Positions 9,630 to 21,399 are shown, counted from the first letter of the stretch. The stretch is DNA of 64,000 nt from Kingdonia uniflora (GCA_014058105.1 JACGCM010002082.1:496001-560000), one strand, 5' to 3'. Numbers and translations: made by a program. The notes: a model not told the origin generated them from the sequence alone.

Positions 9630-9860
9630 TAATTACCTTTTTAATTTTTTTCTATTTACACTCTACGTTTGTTGTGGAAAAAGAAATAAAGTGAAGGCTA
9701 TTGGGTATTTTGGGTAAAGGAAAATACCTCTCCCCTACTCCCATGTTTTTCTCCACTCTTTCCTCCTATAATCTCTCTAACAATTCTCTCTTTTTGCTAG
9801 ATTTATATAGAACATTCACTATCTCTGCAAATCTTTGTCTCTCTTCTTAAAACTCTCTTT
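9630..9860 (-). repeat. Right member of the inverted repeat pair
   Basis: Pyrimidine-rich on the plus strand; its reverse complement matches 5970-6185, for example CAACAAACGTAGAGTGTAAA and AACATGGGAGTAGGGGAGAG. It may be the leader of an unidentified repeat family present in both orientations. The stretch from 9175 to 9630 holds no gene I can see. Confidence 0.65.
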
Positions 9861-9934
9861 CTCTCTCTCATCTAATTACAAATACTTTCTCTCATCCACT
9901 ACCGACTATTAAGACAACGGTGTGCTACAGATCA

Positions 9935-10243
9935 TTCTAGAAGAGAGGAAGAGAAACAAGTCGAGAAAAAGAGAATCGCGATAACCGATTTTCAAATTAT
10001 TGTAGAAGAGAGGAAGCGACAATCAACATATTGGAGGCCAAAAGTCAAAAATGTTTGATAAGTTAAATATCAAATGCTACAAGTTTAACAAGTATGGTCA
10101 TTCTCGTTCTGAATGTCATTCTCAATTATATAAGGAAAGAGGCGAAAAATCTAATTTTTCGAAAAAAGAAGATGGGGTTTCTCTTCTTTTGGTTGGTAAA
10201 ACCAAAGAAAAATATCGTACCGAAAAAGATTTTTGTCAAAAAT
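9935..10243 (+). pseudogene. Ty1/copia gag fragment with damaged zinc knuckle
   Basis: Plus-strand codons give a basic stretch followed by IKCYKFNKYGHSRSEC, the CX2CX4HX4C zinc knuckle of copia Gag with the second Cys replaced by Phe, then QLYKERGEKSNF and VSLLLVG, the usual lead into the protease. The reading frame stays open from 10051 and is cut at 10243 by the LTR of the minus-strand copia element. It is thus an older copia copy in the opposite direction. The rest of it was not found. Confidence 0.7.
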
Positions 10244-11259
10244 TGTAGAAAATAAATGGAACCTGTGATATAGTTTTCCTTAGAAATAGAACAATAACTT
10301 TATGTTGGAGCAAGGAAGGAAAGAGCAGCAACTATGGAGAGGACGGAAGTACTGCAACAACAAAACAATAGAACAAAAGTAAAAGAAAGGCTCGAGGCGT
10401 GGATCGCAAAGAGTATTTTGGCCTACCCCAGGTACAGGTAATAGCAGTCTGATCTCTTCCCAGGATACAATGAGCAGTGATCAGTGATCGATACAGTAGT
10501 CTTAGTACCGGAGACTACGCACAAATGTAGTATGCACCTCAGCGAAATTGAGAGTAAATTGACGGAGACAAAGTTTGTACAGGGAGAGAGAAAAAAAAAA
10601 GAACTATTTCAGTTCTGTATGTTTTTTAGAGGAAACAATGAGGGTTTATATAGTTGTTTACTCTACAATGTCTCTCAACTTCTTACTCTAACATTTAAAG
10701 CTTTGAACTCGTTCATGAGTACGTGGGGAGCTACCCCAAAGGATCAGGTCTACTAGCCGTTAGAGAGAAGAACGTGTACAAGACCAAGACCAAGCCAAAG
10801 TTAAGCCCAAGCCCAAAAATGAATGGATAACTTTTCAATAAAAATAATAGGGTTAGCCCAACCCAAGCCCAAAGGTCCCTAGGGCCTTCAGAGCCAGAAT
10901 TGGCCAAACCCAAACCAGAAGCCAAAGCATGAGCCCGAGCTGGCCCGACCCACCAGGCTGCCTAAGAGAGGTCAAAATGTGTCAAGGGTATAAAAGCCCC
11001 CTCACACACTCACACACTCACATGCATATACACTCTCTCCTAGTCATATGTTACATGCATGTCATGTGAGTACTACGTTATATGTTTAGTTCCACTATAG
11101 TTAATAAATATTGTGGGACTAAATTTTTAGGCTATAGTTGAGTTACAAGAGTTACATGGCTTTCATATTCAAAAGAGGTGAATGAAAATGAGTTATATGA
11201 AAATGACCAAGAGGTCAAAGGGTCAAACCCATATGAGGTAAGTTTTGAAAAATCCAGTA
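10244..11259 (-). repeat. Copia 3' LTR
   Basis: About 1016 bp from TGTAGAAAATAAATGG to ATCCAGTA. The right boundary is set by the sequence that follows, which on the minus strand is the copia-type polypurine tract AAAGTGGGAGATT; the terminal CA has become TA. The left part to about 10797 aligns with the 5' LTR pieces. It contains short CACACTCA repeats near 11005. The tract 10797-11259 has no second copy here, so this end rests on the PPT alone. Confidence 0.75.
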
Positions 11260-11275
11260 ATCTCCCACTTTTAAA
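11260..11275 (-). promoter_or_regulatory. Copia polypurine tract
   Basis: On the minus strand AAAAGTGGGAGATT directly precedes the 3' LTR. This is the usual primer for plus-strand DNA synthesis in plant copia elements. Confidence 0.65.
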
Positions 11276-11849
11276 AAAAAAAATGGAAGGAAAAAAGAAA
11301 CGAGAGTACAGTTTCGATATATAAAGATGTACTTAAGTAAATATGTTCTTAAACTTGAACCTTTATGTAGTGGACAATCTTTTACATATAAGAATAATAA
11401 GTGATCAGAGTCTTAAACTCGTTATTCGTTTTTATACAGTGAAGAAAACCATATACAACCATATCAGGTGCAAGTTCTAAATGCCAGTATATTTTGACCA
11501 TGTGCTTAATCCCAGGATAGGTGAAGGCTTTAGAGAATTAGTCCAATTCTCATAAGAAGTGGTCGTACTTCCACAATCACCTTGGTGACTTTATGAAGAG
11601 TGTTCTTGTAGTTAGACAACCTACTCAATGAATGATGTATAGAACTCATTAAGAGTTTAAGAAACTCAGCCTTACAATCGCTTCAAGATATTATACATAT
11701 ATACATTATATACATCGAATTGAACTATGGAGTGGCAAGCTCCTTAGTTGCATGATTCTATATTACAGTGATTTGTTTTTCCCATTGAACCTATTTCTTG
11801 GGATTTCTAGTCATTTCGGTTAGGTTCCCACCACTTGTGATTCAATAAC

Positions 11850-12370
11850 AGGCTTTAGTCGCATCCCTAAAGATGCACTCCAAACTTTGTCACGAGACAG
11901 TCGTTTCGCAAAAGGATCTGCCAAGTTATTTTTTAACTTATAAAATCTACTGTAATAGTACTAGATGTGAGAAATCCTCTCGTCGTACTGTGATTATGAT
12001 GTATCATTAACTTCTTACCATTATAGTAATTGTTTTGTACTATGGCTATCGTAGTAGTACTATCCGAGTGGATCAAAATCGACAATATAAGCCTACTCTA
12101 TAAAGCAATATAAGATAAGAGGTATTTCAACCAACTTGCCTCCTCACTAGCTATAACTAGTGCTACTAACTCTGACTCCATAGTCAATTGAGCTATAATA
12201 GTTTGTTTCTTAGATCTCCAAGAAACAGCCCCGCTAGTTATACTAAACATGTATCCGCTGGTGGCTTTAGAATCATCCGAAAATGAGTTCCAATTTGTAT
12301 CTCTAAATTTATCAAGGATCGCGGGAAACTTTTGATAGTGTAAACCCAAGTTTATGGTCCTTTTCAAGTA
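11850..12370 (-). pseudogene. Copia RNase H remnant
   Basis: The last domain of copia Pol. The open part (12367-12098) has KFRDTNWNSFSDDSKATSGY, GAVSWRSKKQTIIA and LTMESELVALVIASEEASWL, the standard RNase H landmarks of copia elements. Downstream, after stops, minus-strand codons near 11940-11850 give KLADPFAKRLSRDKV and SLGMRLKP, which is the normal C-terminus. No further coding sequence lies between this and the PPT. Confidence 0.85.
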
Positions 12371-12450
12371 CTACATAACTAGATCAATAGCACCCTAGTG
12401 CGCCAAACCTAGTTTACCTGTTAATTTACATAAAACCCCTGCAACATAAG

Positions 12451-13103
12451 CTATATCGGGTCTAGTACAGTCCGCAGCGTAGCGAAGGCTGCTAATATAA
12501 TTACGTATTCTTTTTGTCTAATTATCTTCCCCAAATTCTTTAAAAGTTTAACTTGTGGATTACAAAGAGTACAAACAGGTCTATGGTCAAAATATTTGTA
12601 CTTCTTCAATATCTTTTCAATATAATGAGATTGATCAAGAATAATACCAGTATCTGTGTGTCTGATCTTCAGGCCTAAAATTATACTAGCCTCACCTAGG
12701 TCTTTCATATCAAAATTATCATTTAGCATGCTTTTGATCTCTAAAATAATATCAAGGTTAGAGCCAAAGATAAGAAGATCATCAACATATAGACAAATCA
12801 TTATACAACTTTCATCAGATTATAATATAAGTATTTATCAACAACATTAATCTTAAAAACATTTTAAAGAAGTAATTAGTCGATCCTGTCGTACCACTGT
12901 TTTGGAGCTTGTTTTAGACTGTATAAGGTCTTGTTCAGCTTGCAGACTTTGTGTTCCTCACCGGGTATCACAAAGTCTTTAGACTGATCTATATATAATT
13001 CCTCTTCAGGCTCTCTATTTAAAAACTCAGTTTTTATATCCATTTGGTAAATAATCAAATTATGCACGACAGCAATGTCCAATAATACTCTGATGGTTGT
13101 CAC
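12451..13103 (-). pseudogene. Copia reverse transcriptase remnant
   Basis: The first block (13103-12876) holds QMDIKTEFLNREPEEELYID and KVCKLNKTLYSLKQAPKQW. The second (12801-12451) begins with the catalytic LYVDDLLIFG and continues MKDLGEASIILGLKI and SHYIEKILKKY. Both Asp of the active loop are retained. The connecting segment 12802-12875 is frame-shifted and has stops. The polymerase would have copied element RNA in cytoplasmic particles. Dead copy. Confidence 0.88.
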
Positions 13104-13547
13104 ACAAGTAACTGGAGAATGTGTGTCAAAGAAATTAATATTTTCCTTTTTGTATATATCCCTTTGCTATAAGTCTTGCCTTATATTTATCTAGAGTACC
13201 ATATGGTTTAAGTTTTCTCTTTAAGATCCATTTACGCCCAATATAACGACTACAAGGAAGTAAGTTAACTAAATCCTAAGTTTCATTTGTAATAAGAGAA
13301 TTCATTTCATCATCAATGGCTTCTTGCAACAAATCAACATCACTTGAGGTTAATGCTTCCCTAATAGTGTTAGGGTCAGATTTTAAGGTATGTACAACAT
13401 AATTATTACCAAAATCCTTAGCAATCTTGAAATATTTACTTCTAAAATGTTCTGGGTATGTATCATGAGAATCAATAGCTCTAGGAACTTTTACTTGAGG
13501 TACATTAGGGGTCGAAGACGTAGAAGGTTATGAACCCCCACTATCTC

Positions 13548-14330
13548 TCAGTAAGTAGGGAAACTTGTCCTTAAAGAAATTAACATCAAGTGATTCAATG
13601 ATAATATTATCCTTAATATCAAGAAACCTGTAAACCTTACTATTAATAGTATAACCAATAAAAATATATTCCAAGTCTCTACTAGTTTTATTCGTTTGGG
13701 ATCAAGTTTACGAATATAGGCTAAACAGCCCCAAACTTTAAAATAGTTAACATTAGTTTTTCTTTTTCTCCAAATTTCATAAGGTGACAATTCAGATGTG
13801 ATATGAGGAATATGGTTTAAAATATGGCAAATAGATAATAATGTTTATCCTCATAAAGATTTGGGTAATCGAGAACTAAGTAATACAGCTTATTGTAAGT
13901 TCTATTTTTACGTTCAGTTTTACCGTTAGATTTTGGAGAATAAGGAGCAATAGTTTCATGTATAATCCCTATGGATTCATACAAGTTTTGAAATTCGTGT
14001 GAATCATACTCTGTGCCTCTATCACTACGAAATCTTTTAATATTTTTATCAAACTAATTTTTAACCTCTATTACATATGTCCTAAACATATTTATTGCTT
14101 CACTTTTGTGATGCATCAGGTAAACATGAGTATAGTTTGAATGATCATCTATAAAAGTTAAAAAATATCTTTTACTATTTCAAGTTAATGTACCGTCCAT
14201 TTCACAAATGTCAGAGTGAACTAGATCCTAAAGTTGTGTTTCCCTAACAATACTTTTATGTAAGGTTTTAGTAACTTTAGATTGACTACAAGATTGCCAT
14301 TTATCAAAATCATTCAAATCTACTTTAGGG
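13548..14330 (-). pseudogene. Copia integrase remnant
   Basis: Integrase core read across several stops: FIDDHS (first Asp), FRSDRGTEYDS (second Asp), then APYSPKSNGKTERKNR (catalytic Glu), so the DDE triad is visible. The C-terminal part is the open segment 13790-13548 with MSPYEIWRKRK, VNYFKVWGCLAYI and LDPKRIK. It would have inserted the cDNA in the genome. Stops and frame changes disable it. Confidence 0.82.
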
Positions 14331-14465
14331 ATCATATCAAGTTTACTCATATTGTGTACTAACTTTTTGTTAACATAACATAATTTAGAATGCTAAATAT
14401 TAAAAGAAGACAATAAGTAAGCAGAAGCAGATTTATTCATTTCAATACTTATTTTGAACATCTCA

Positions 14466-14810
14466 TTACAAGCAATGCCCTTTTCCAACAAAAATCTCAC
14501 TCTTAGTCAAAATATACTGATTTGAGCCAATGGTCTGCTGAAATCCTGCCTTGCTGAGAAGATAGTCAGAAACAAGATTTTTTTTCATTTTAGAAGTGTA
14601 CATCACATCCTTCAGAGTGACTATCCTTCTAGAGGTAAATACCAGTTCAACATCTCCAGTACCTAGCACTTTGGAGCAATGGGAATCCCCAAGTAGCACC
14701 TTCTAGTCTTCAATCTCCTTGTAGGTCTTGAACCAATTACATTCATAACAAAACATACCTAGAAGCACCCAAGTTAGCCCACCACCAGTTGGTTCCACCG
14801 ACCAGGTTGA
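14466..14810 (-). pseudogene. Copia aspartic protease remnant, active-site Asp lost
   Basis: The open part 14699-14466 carries SKVLGTGDVEL, IVTLKDVMYTSKMKKNLVS and FVGKGHCL, the C-terminal half of copia protease. Just upstream, in the frame of gag, the active site that should read W-x-x-DSGA reads WWANLGAS, so Asp and Ser are both changed. The enzyme that processes Gag-Pol would be inactive. Confidence 0.8.
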
Positions 14811-15766
14811 TCTCCGTGATCATAGCCACTAAGGGCTCTTCGGTAACGTTAGCCTGAGCAACAGGTTTGTAGTTTTGGCAGTTTCTAGATATGTGTCCAG
14901 GCTTCCTGTAATTGAAGCATATAATAGAAACTATTCCATTATATGGTGGGCCTTGTTGGTTTGTTCCCTTATTAAGATTCTGGTGTCCACCATTATGACG
15001 GTTATTCGGATTACCACCGCTTTGACGGTTGTTCCGATTGCCACCATTCTTAGCCTTCATGGGTTTTCACTTAGGTTTCAGATGGATACTCCCTTTAGTC
15101 TAAACCAAAAGGATCTCCTCCTTCAGGTCTTATTTTCTAGATTCTTCTTCAACCTTAAGATGAGTAATCCATTTTTCCATGGTAAGTTCCTTTGACTTGT
15201 GTCGTAGGATATTCTTATAATCCTTCCAATTCAGCGATAATTTATCAATTATCACGACAACCTAGAACTGCTCATCCAGAGATATCCCTTCGGGCACAAT
15301 CTCATGTGTAATTCGTTGTAACTTATGTGATTGAGTAATTGCCGACTTATCGTCGACCATAGTGAACTTGAGATATCGGCTTATGGCAAACATTTTAGAG
15401 CCTGCCTTTTTCGTATCATACTTCTTCTATTATGCTTCCCAAATGGTTTTTACAGATTTAGACTGTAGATAGTAATTGTATAGTTCATCTGCTAAACCGT
15501 TCAAGATGAAATTACGGTATTTAAAATTAGCCTCAGTTCAGCTCGAAATAGAGTCTAAAATTTTATCATATTCGTTTATAATTAAGTCAGGGTCTACCGC
15601 AAGTACATGAACGGGAGATTCAATAGTGCAGTCTTGTTCCAGAATGTAGGCAACTTCCTTGAGCGTTAGGTAGAAGAATATTTTGTTCTTCCACCTTTGA
15701 GTTGAGACCATCAAACTTAGATGGTTTGTTAGAATCAAAGTTCAATACTTCTGAGGTAGGGGCCAT
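14743..15766 (-). pseudogene. Copia gag remnant
   Basis: Starts at ATG 15766 with MAPTSEVLNFDSNKPSKFDG, the normal opening of copia Gag, about 30 bp inside the 5' LTR. The body is broken by stops. The C-terminal part (15060-14743) is Asn/Gly-rich and carries the zinc knuckle as CFNYRKPGHISRNC, with the second Cys turned to Tyr. Gag formed the particle and bound RNA. It runs directly into the protease. Confidence 0.8.
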
Positions 15767-15796
15767 ACTCACAAATAAGATAATACCCTTTAAAAT

Positions 15797-16165
15797 TGTT
15801 AAAAATAAATGGAATCTGTGATATAGCTTTCCTCATAAACTGAATACTAACTCTATGTTGTAACAAGGAAGGATAGAGCAGCAACTATAGAGAGGCTGGA
15901 AGTACAGTAGCAAAAGAACAATAGTACAACAGTAAAAGAAAGGCTCGAGGCATGGATCACACTTTCTTTAAAGAGTATTTTGACCTACCCCAGGTACAGG
16001 TAATAACAGTTTAATCTCTTCCCAGGATACAACAAGCAATGATTGGTAATTGATATATTAGTCTTAGTACCGTAGACTACATACAATTATAGTATGTACC
16101 TCAGTAAACTGAGAGTAAAATAATAGAGATAGAGTTCACACAGGGAAAGAAAGAGAAAGATGAAA
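15797..16165 (-). repeat. Copia 5' LTR, piece 1
   Basis: Starts TGTTAAAAATAAATGG, next to the gag leader, and aligns with 10244-10590 of the 3' LTR. It breaks off at the 5' end of Retand-A1; its last five bases, TGAAA, are one copy of the target-site duplication. Confidence 0.88.
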
Positions 16166-16905
16166 TATAGTAGCCTACTCGCAACTTTCTACCCCAGTTG
16201 AACACTCGAAGGCTACCCGAAGCCTACTCGAATACATCGAAGCCCACTCAACCCATAAATAAGCCTTGCAAGATTATCAGAAGACGAAGCCTAGACTCTG
16301 AACAAGCCTCGAAGACGAACTTCGCATCAACATTAGAAACACTTCGACCATATCCGTACATGGTCGAAGTATGACAAGACACACAGCCAACTCACTAGAC
16401 AAGATGGCGGCGTTGTTGGTCCTTACATTTATAGTGACAAACCTAACAACTGCTACAGTATCAGAGTTCATAGACAGACCCAACAACTGCTACAGTGACA
16501 AACCCGACATTTCTGGTGTCAATACCAACTCTGGGATATCCGCTCGATATCCGGATGGTACACTTGTAATGTGACCTAACCTTGGTGACTCGGCCCTTCC
16601 TATGTTCTATAAATAGGAAAGATGGGGAACCAAGGAGGGGTTACAAAATCTCTCCCTTAAGCCCTTACTGTTTACCTTCGACCACCCTGTAAAACACACA
16701 GTACTCGAACCTTCGACTACTCAACAATAATATAAACTCTCTTAAAAATCCTCATCGGAGGTCGTGGAGCATCACATTCTAGGCCTCCACGCAAGTATAT
16801 TGTCAATAGATTCCTTATACTATAGATTACATACTTGAACCCGTTTGATTGAAGACAAAACCCCGTGGTGTAAGAGTCGAATTTCCTCCGTACAAAGTTC
16901 CTACA
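16166..16905 (+). repeat. Retand-A1 5' LTR
   Basis: 740 bp, from TATAGTAGCC (the expected TG is mutated to TA) to TTCCTACA. Homologous to 28439-29185 and, inverted, to 42604-43347. It holds an 11-bp inverted repeat (16341-16351 and 16360-16370) about 240 bp before the TATA box. Confidence 0.92.
16608..16615 (+). promoter_or_regulatory. TATA box of Retand-A1 5' LTR
   Basis: TATAAATA in TTCTATAAATAGG. The same context occurs in the 3' LTR at 28883-28890 and in the LTR of the second copy, so it is the likely start region of the genomic RNA. Confidence 0.75.
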
Positions 16906-16907
16906 TT

Positions 16908-16925
16908 TGGCGCCGTCTGTGGGAA
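16908..16925 (+). promoter_or_regulatory. Primer-binding site of Retand-A1
   Basis: TGGCGCCGTCTGTGGG begins two bases after the LTR end. Its first nine bases are complementary to a tRNA 3' end of the form CGGCGCCA, as in tRNA-Asp, the usual primer of Athila/Tat elements; the rest matches less well. Confidence 0.7.
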
Positions 16926-16987
16926 TCTACCCTACCAATTTCCCTTGTTCATTGTCTCCCTTTTCCAACTCCCACAGATTATTCTCA

Positions 16988-18520
16988 ATGGCCCCTACCC
17001 TCCATTCCAGTTCCACTCATGCCGGCAACTCTGTCGGTGGAGTGGCCGCCCAATTCACCCTACTTTCCCAGCAGTTTGCTCAAGCCGAGGAGCGACACCA
17101 TACACAACTGTACCAGGAACGTGAAAAGTACTAACAAGAATTTGAAGCCGAACGGCACTGCCGTCTGGACGGTGCCGATAGACAAAACCAGGCAATTGAT
17201 GAGTTACGCAACACCGTCCGAGAGCTGCAACAACTGCAGCCTCTTGATGTTCCCCTACCGTCTCAAGCACCAACCCCATCGCATGTGTCTACCCACGCCC
17301 GACTGGAACCTCTACCATATCAGGAAGTAGCCATGGTCCACATCGGTACCATGGGTGTTCCCCCCACTGGCTTTATCCATCTCGGTATCCACCCTGCAGA
17401 AGACTCCTCTGACTCCACCCTTCGTTCCTCCAGACACCCCCAAATACCACCCTGCCCAAGAGCGTCTCAGGGAGCGCAGCGCCGAAAACATTCAGCATTA
17501 TCATCCTCAAACCCTTCAATCACCCCCCCTACGAGCCCAACTCCCAACTCATGGAGTTGGCTGAATAACCCTCTCTGCCCCAAACTCCTCGCTATCGAGG
17601 TGCCCCCCAATTTCCGTACTCCCAAACTCAGCAAATACCGAAACACCGACCCTCAATCACACATCCTCAAAATCCAAAATGCTTTAAGCCTCTATTCCAC
17701 AGCTGATCACCTGTTGTGCCACATTTTTCTCACAAGTTTCATAGATAGCCCCCTTCGTTAGTACCATAACCTTTCCGGTGGTTCTATCCGAAGCTTTGAG
17801 CAACTATCCCTTCATTTCATCGCCCAATTTTCCTTCAACAAAGACAGAGAGGTCAGAGTCGACGCCCTCTTCAATTTCAGAAAATCCAACAATGAAACCC
17901 TTGAAGCCTTTACCAAGAGGTTTCTCAACGAGTCGCAAAAAGTCGAGTACCTTGACTGCGCGAATGCTGTCCTTACGTATTCAAACGCCTTACCAGATCA
18001 CAACCGTGTTAAAGAGTACCTGGTTCTCCATAAACCTCAAACCCTCGAGGAGATGCTTTCAAAAGTTAATGGGTATATTGACCTTGAGTGCCACTGTGAA
18101 TCACAAAAACAAGGGCAACCTTCGACCTCTGCCATCAATAAACTGCGACAAGGCTCGCCTTCTACTCCTACACCCCTGATCGCTTCCGTCTCACAGAAGA
18201 CTGAGAGCCGCAAACGCCCTTACATTGACAACAATGCCGAAGCTCGCAAGAAACGGCCAAAGCTGGTCCTACCTAAACTTACAGCCCCCATCAACACCCT
18301 TCTACCACATATACAGGTAGATCCCATATGGCGTATTCTTTTTCCCATCGAGGTAAAACTAGGCGAACCTTACTGTGCCAACCACAAGTATAACTGCCAC
18401 CACACCAATAAATGTTTTGCCTTGCAGCGTTCTCTCAAAATCATCCTCAAGGTAGGTCGTCTACATCAGTATGTTGTCGACCTTCCCAGCTACCTTGATG
18501 GGTCGTACCTCAAACCTTAA
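16988..18520 (+). pseudogene. Retand-A1 gag with two stops
   Basis: One continuous frame from ATG 16988 to the stop at 18520, interrupted by TAA at 17132 and TAG at 17759. The N-terminal part has a Gln/Glu-rich helical segment. A Pro-rich linker follows. The core (from about 17600) reads FRTPKLSKYRNTDPQSHI, then YHNLSGGSIRSFEQLSLHF and ETLEAFTKRFLNE, the retrotransposon Gag family pattern. Near the end YCANHKYNCHHTNKCFALQ is a Cys/His cluster, probably the remaining zinc finger. The product would form particles and bind RNA. The start was chosen as the first ATG after the PBS giving the conserved frame. Confidence 0.85.
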
Positions 18521-18749
18521 CCCACCTCTGCTGTCGACCCGGCCAAGGTCCACATCTACCAAATAAATTTCATTGAAGTCAATAACATTGACAACGGCCA
18601 TTCCAAGAGCAAACGCAAGCGTGTCGAAGAATGCCATAAACTTACTTACTAGGAGAAGCTGCCCGCCCTCCTGCCAGAATCAAGCCTCTCCCCTCGACCC
18701 AAAGGCATCTCTTTCATTGACTGTGATACATTGCATGTTCATTTTCCCC

Positions 18750-19188
18750 ATTCTGACCCTTTAGTCATTATGATTAAGGTCGAACACCTCGTCCTATGCT
18801 CATCAATACAGGAAGTGCAGCCGATGTACTTTTCCTCTAAACTGTCCAAGCCATGAAGAAAACAGACCTCATTACTACTGCCAATGTTGAACTCAAAGGC
18901 TTTAATGGGGCTACCAAAGTTGCCATTGGTAGAATCAGACTCCCAGTTACCACCGGCCCTGTCAGACTTCAAACCAACTTGCTTGTCATTGATAAGAAGT
19001 CTGAATACCTTGGTATCCTCAGGTGCGAATGGCTCCATGCCATGCGTGCCATACCTTCAACTTATCATCAGACCCTTCGTTTCATTACCCCTTCTGGCAC
19101 TTGGAATTTAAAAGGCTCTCAATGCCTCGCCCGTTCTTGTGAGCATCTGGAGATCGATCAGACCCAGAGAATCGTCAGACTCCCATAG
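18750..19188 (+). pseudogene. Retand-A1 aspartic protease, catalytic Asp to Asn
   Basis: The active-site region reads MLINTGSAADVLF; Retand-B has MIDTGSG at the same place, so the catalytic Asp has become Asn. A stop (TAA) follows within six codons. The rest, 18853-19188, is open and carries RIRLPVTTGPVRLQTNLLVI and EYLGILRCEWLHAM, then PSTYHQTLRF, all matched in Retand-B. The enzyme would have matured the polyprotein. Confidence 0.82.
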
Positions 19189-19218
19189 CAATCACTGTCT
19201 CTCTCTATCCCCACACCT

Positions 19219-20110
19219 TTGTTAACCGCTACCCCACCCATCGAACCCACTGCATATATCGAACTCGACGATCCTGGTCGAGGTACATTCATTGGAACTT
19301 TTCTCGACGAGGCCGAATGCCTCAAACACTCAGACTTCCTTCGAGCAAACAAAGACATTTTTGCATGGACGTTCCAGGAGATGCCCGGTGTCGACCCCAG
19401 TTTGGCATGCCACCACCTCAATCTCATCCCTCATTGCACAACAGTAAAATAGAAGAAGCGTACCTTGGCACCACGACTCCATGAAGCAGTAAACCTTGAA
19501 GTAGACAAACTCATCGCTGCGGGTTTCATCAGAGAAGTTAAGTATGCTGACTGGATATCAAACATTATTGCAGTTCCCAAAAAGAATGGCAAGATCAGAA
19601 TCTGCGTTGACTTTACAGACCTCAACAAGCACACACCGAAGGACAGCTTTCCCCTTCCAATCATTTTTGTACTCCTCGATGCAACTACTGGACACGAGCG
19701 CCTATCAATGATGGGCTCAACCTCGGATTACAATCAGGTACCCCTCTTCCCCGAAGATCAACTTAAAACTTCATTTATCACTAAACAAGGCCTTTACTAT
19801 TTTAACGTCATGCCCTTTGGTCTTAAAAATGCGGGTGCCACTTACCAATGCCTTGTCACAACCATATTTAAACCCTTGTTTAGCATGTCGGTCAAAGTTT
19901 ACATCGACGACATGTTATGCAAGTGCCTCCCAAAATAGACCCATATCCAGGACCTAACTAAAGTCTTTTCGATACTTTAAACATACAACATGAAATTGAA
20001 CTCAGAAAAATACCAATTTGGTGTTTCGTCTTGTAATTTTTTTGGCTATCTTATCAGTAAACGAGGTATCAAGATAGACCATACCCATATTCGAGCTCTC
20101 ATCGACATGC
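19219..20110 (+). pseudogene. Retand-A1 reverse transcriptase
   Basis: The lead segment EMPGVDPSLACHHLNL is a fixed mark of Tat-type RT. One stop at 19450 separates it from the polymerase: AAGFIREVKYADWISNI, VPKKNGKIRICVDFTDLNKH, and the catalytic VYIDDMLCK with both Asp intact. The third Asp (in Retand-B MMDATLGYNQ) is lost here, MMGSTSDYNQ. The thumb region continues over stops at 19936 and beyond (KLNSEKYQFGV). The enzyme makes cDNA from the element RNA; this copy is inactive. Confidence 0.88.
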
Positions 20111-20131
20111 CTTCGCTCTGAACAAAAAAAA

Positions 20132-20640
20132 ATGTCCAAAAGGTGGCTGGTAAAATTGCAGCCCTCAACCGCTTCATTTCCAAATCCTCAGACCGCTGTG
20201 CTTGGCTCTTTTCTCTCTTACGCGACCAAGGGATCCACAACGCAAAAAAAAAAAAATAACCCCGAGAGTAACTGGACACCCGAATGTGAACAAGCCTTAC
20301 TTGAACTCAAAAATTACCTTGGTCGACCACCTATCATCAGCACCCCTATCGAAGGCGAGACACTTTCCATATATCTCATTGTTACAGATACCTCCATCAG
20401 TTCAGTTCTCATTCGACTCGAATCGAACATCAAAAAACCTATCTATTTTACCAGCAAAACTTTAACACCCGCAACAACTCGATATTCAAAACGTAAGCGT
20501 TTGCTCCTCACCCTCGTCTATTTGTCCCGCAAACTCAAACCATATTTTCAAGCCCACCCCATCCGTGTTATAACAAGCTATCCCCTTCGAGAAGTACTCA
20601 GTAAAAAAGAGAAATCCAGATGAGTACAACAGTGGTATGT
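20132..20640 (+). pseudogene. Retand-A1 RNase H (first domain)
   Basis: After a 13-A run (20244-20256) that changes frame, the domain reads WTPECEQALLELKNYL, PIISTPIEGETLSIYL and KPIYFTSKTLTPATTRYS, then KLKPYFQAHPIRVITSYPLR. This is the RNase H directly attached to RT in all Ty3/gypsy elements. It ends in a stop at 20621, after which the second RNase H-like domain begins. Confidence 0.8.
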
Positions 20641-21180
20641 TTATCTTGGCGAATATGACATAACATTCGAGAAGCAGATATCCCAAAAAGGCCAAGCGGT
20701 AGTAGATTTCCTTGCTGACTTCCCGGTCGAATATGTTAATTGGGAATAACACGAAGACGACCTGACAGAAGACCAACCCGAAGCAACAGACCCATGGAAC
20801 CCTAACACAGGATGACGTCTATTCATAGATGGATCCGCTGGACCTAACGGTTCAGGGATCGGCATAGCCCTGGTCACACCTACCAATGGTCGAATAGAGA
20901 AGGCTATCAAATTAAACTTTGAATGTTCTAACTTCGAGGCTGAATATGAAGCTTTGATCCATGGCCTCGACCTCACACTCGACCTCGGCATCCCCAAACT
21001 TATAGTTTTCACAGATTCCCAACTTGTTCAGAGATATTACACCGGTGAAAATCAAGCTAACAGTCACATGGCTGAATATGTTGTTCTCGTTCGACAGCGC
21101 ATGAACCGTTTTCTTAAAAAAAATTGTATCACTCATTACCCCGATGAGTAAATCTACACGCAGATGCTCTCGCCTATATA
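20641..21180 (+). pseudogene. Second (additional) RNase H-like domain of the Tat lineage
   Basis: A second RNase H-like module after the first: QKGQAVVDFLADFPVE as linker, then RLFIDGSAGPNGSGIGIAL, FEAEYEALIHGLDL and KLIVFTDSQLVQRYY. The Asp, Glu and Asp of the RNase H fold are visible. This additional domain (aRNH) is characteristic of Tat-group elements. Stops occur near 20746, 20814 and 21149. Its gain probably replaced or supported the first RNase H; that is inference from the family. Confidence 0.82.
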
Positions 21181-21399
21181 GTGGCTATGTTTGGCCAATA
21201 AGAATCTTGAACTCTCCATATCGAAGTACTCGAACGCCCAAGTATCGACCAGATGGAAGTCAATGCCATCAATACTAGTGGCGAGAGTCTCGATCCAGAC
21301 GACTAGAGAATACCATTCCTCCATTACTTTAACAATGCTACCCTCCCAGATGATCCAAAAGCTAAGCGATCACTATTAGAAAACTGTCGCAAATAAACC

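Noticed and set aside
16845..17330. 161-codon plus-strand ORF over the LTR end and gag start
   Set aside because: It runs through the LTR end and PBS and overlaps gag in another frame; low-complexity Pro/Ser/Thr content. A shadow.
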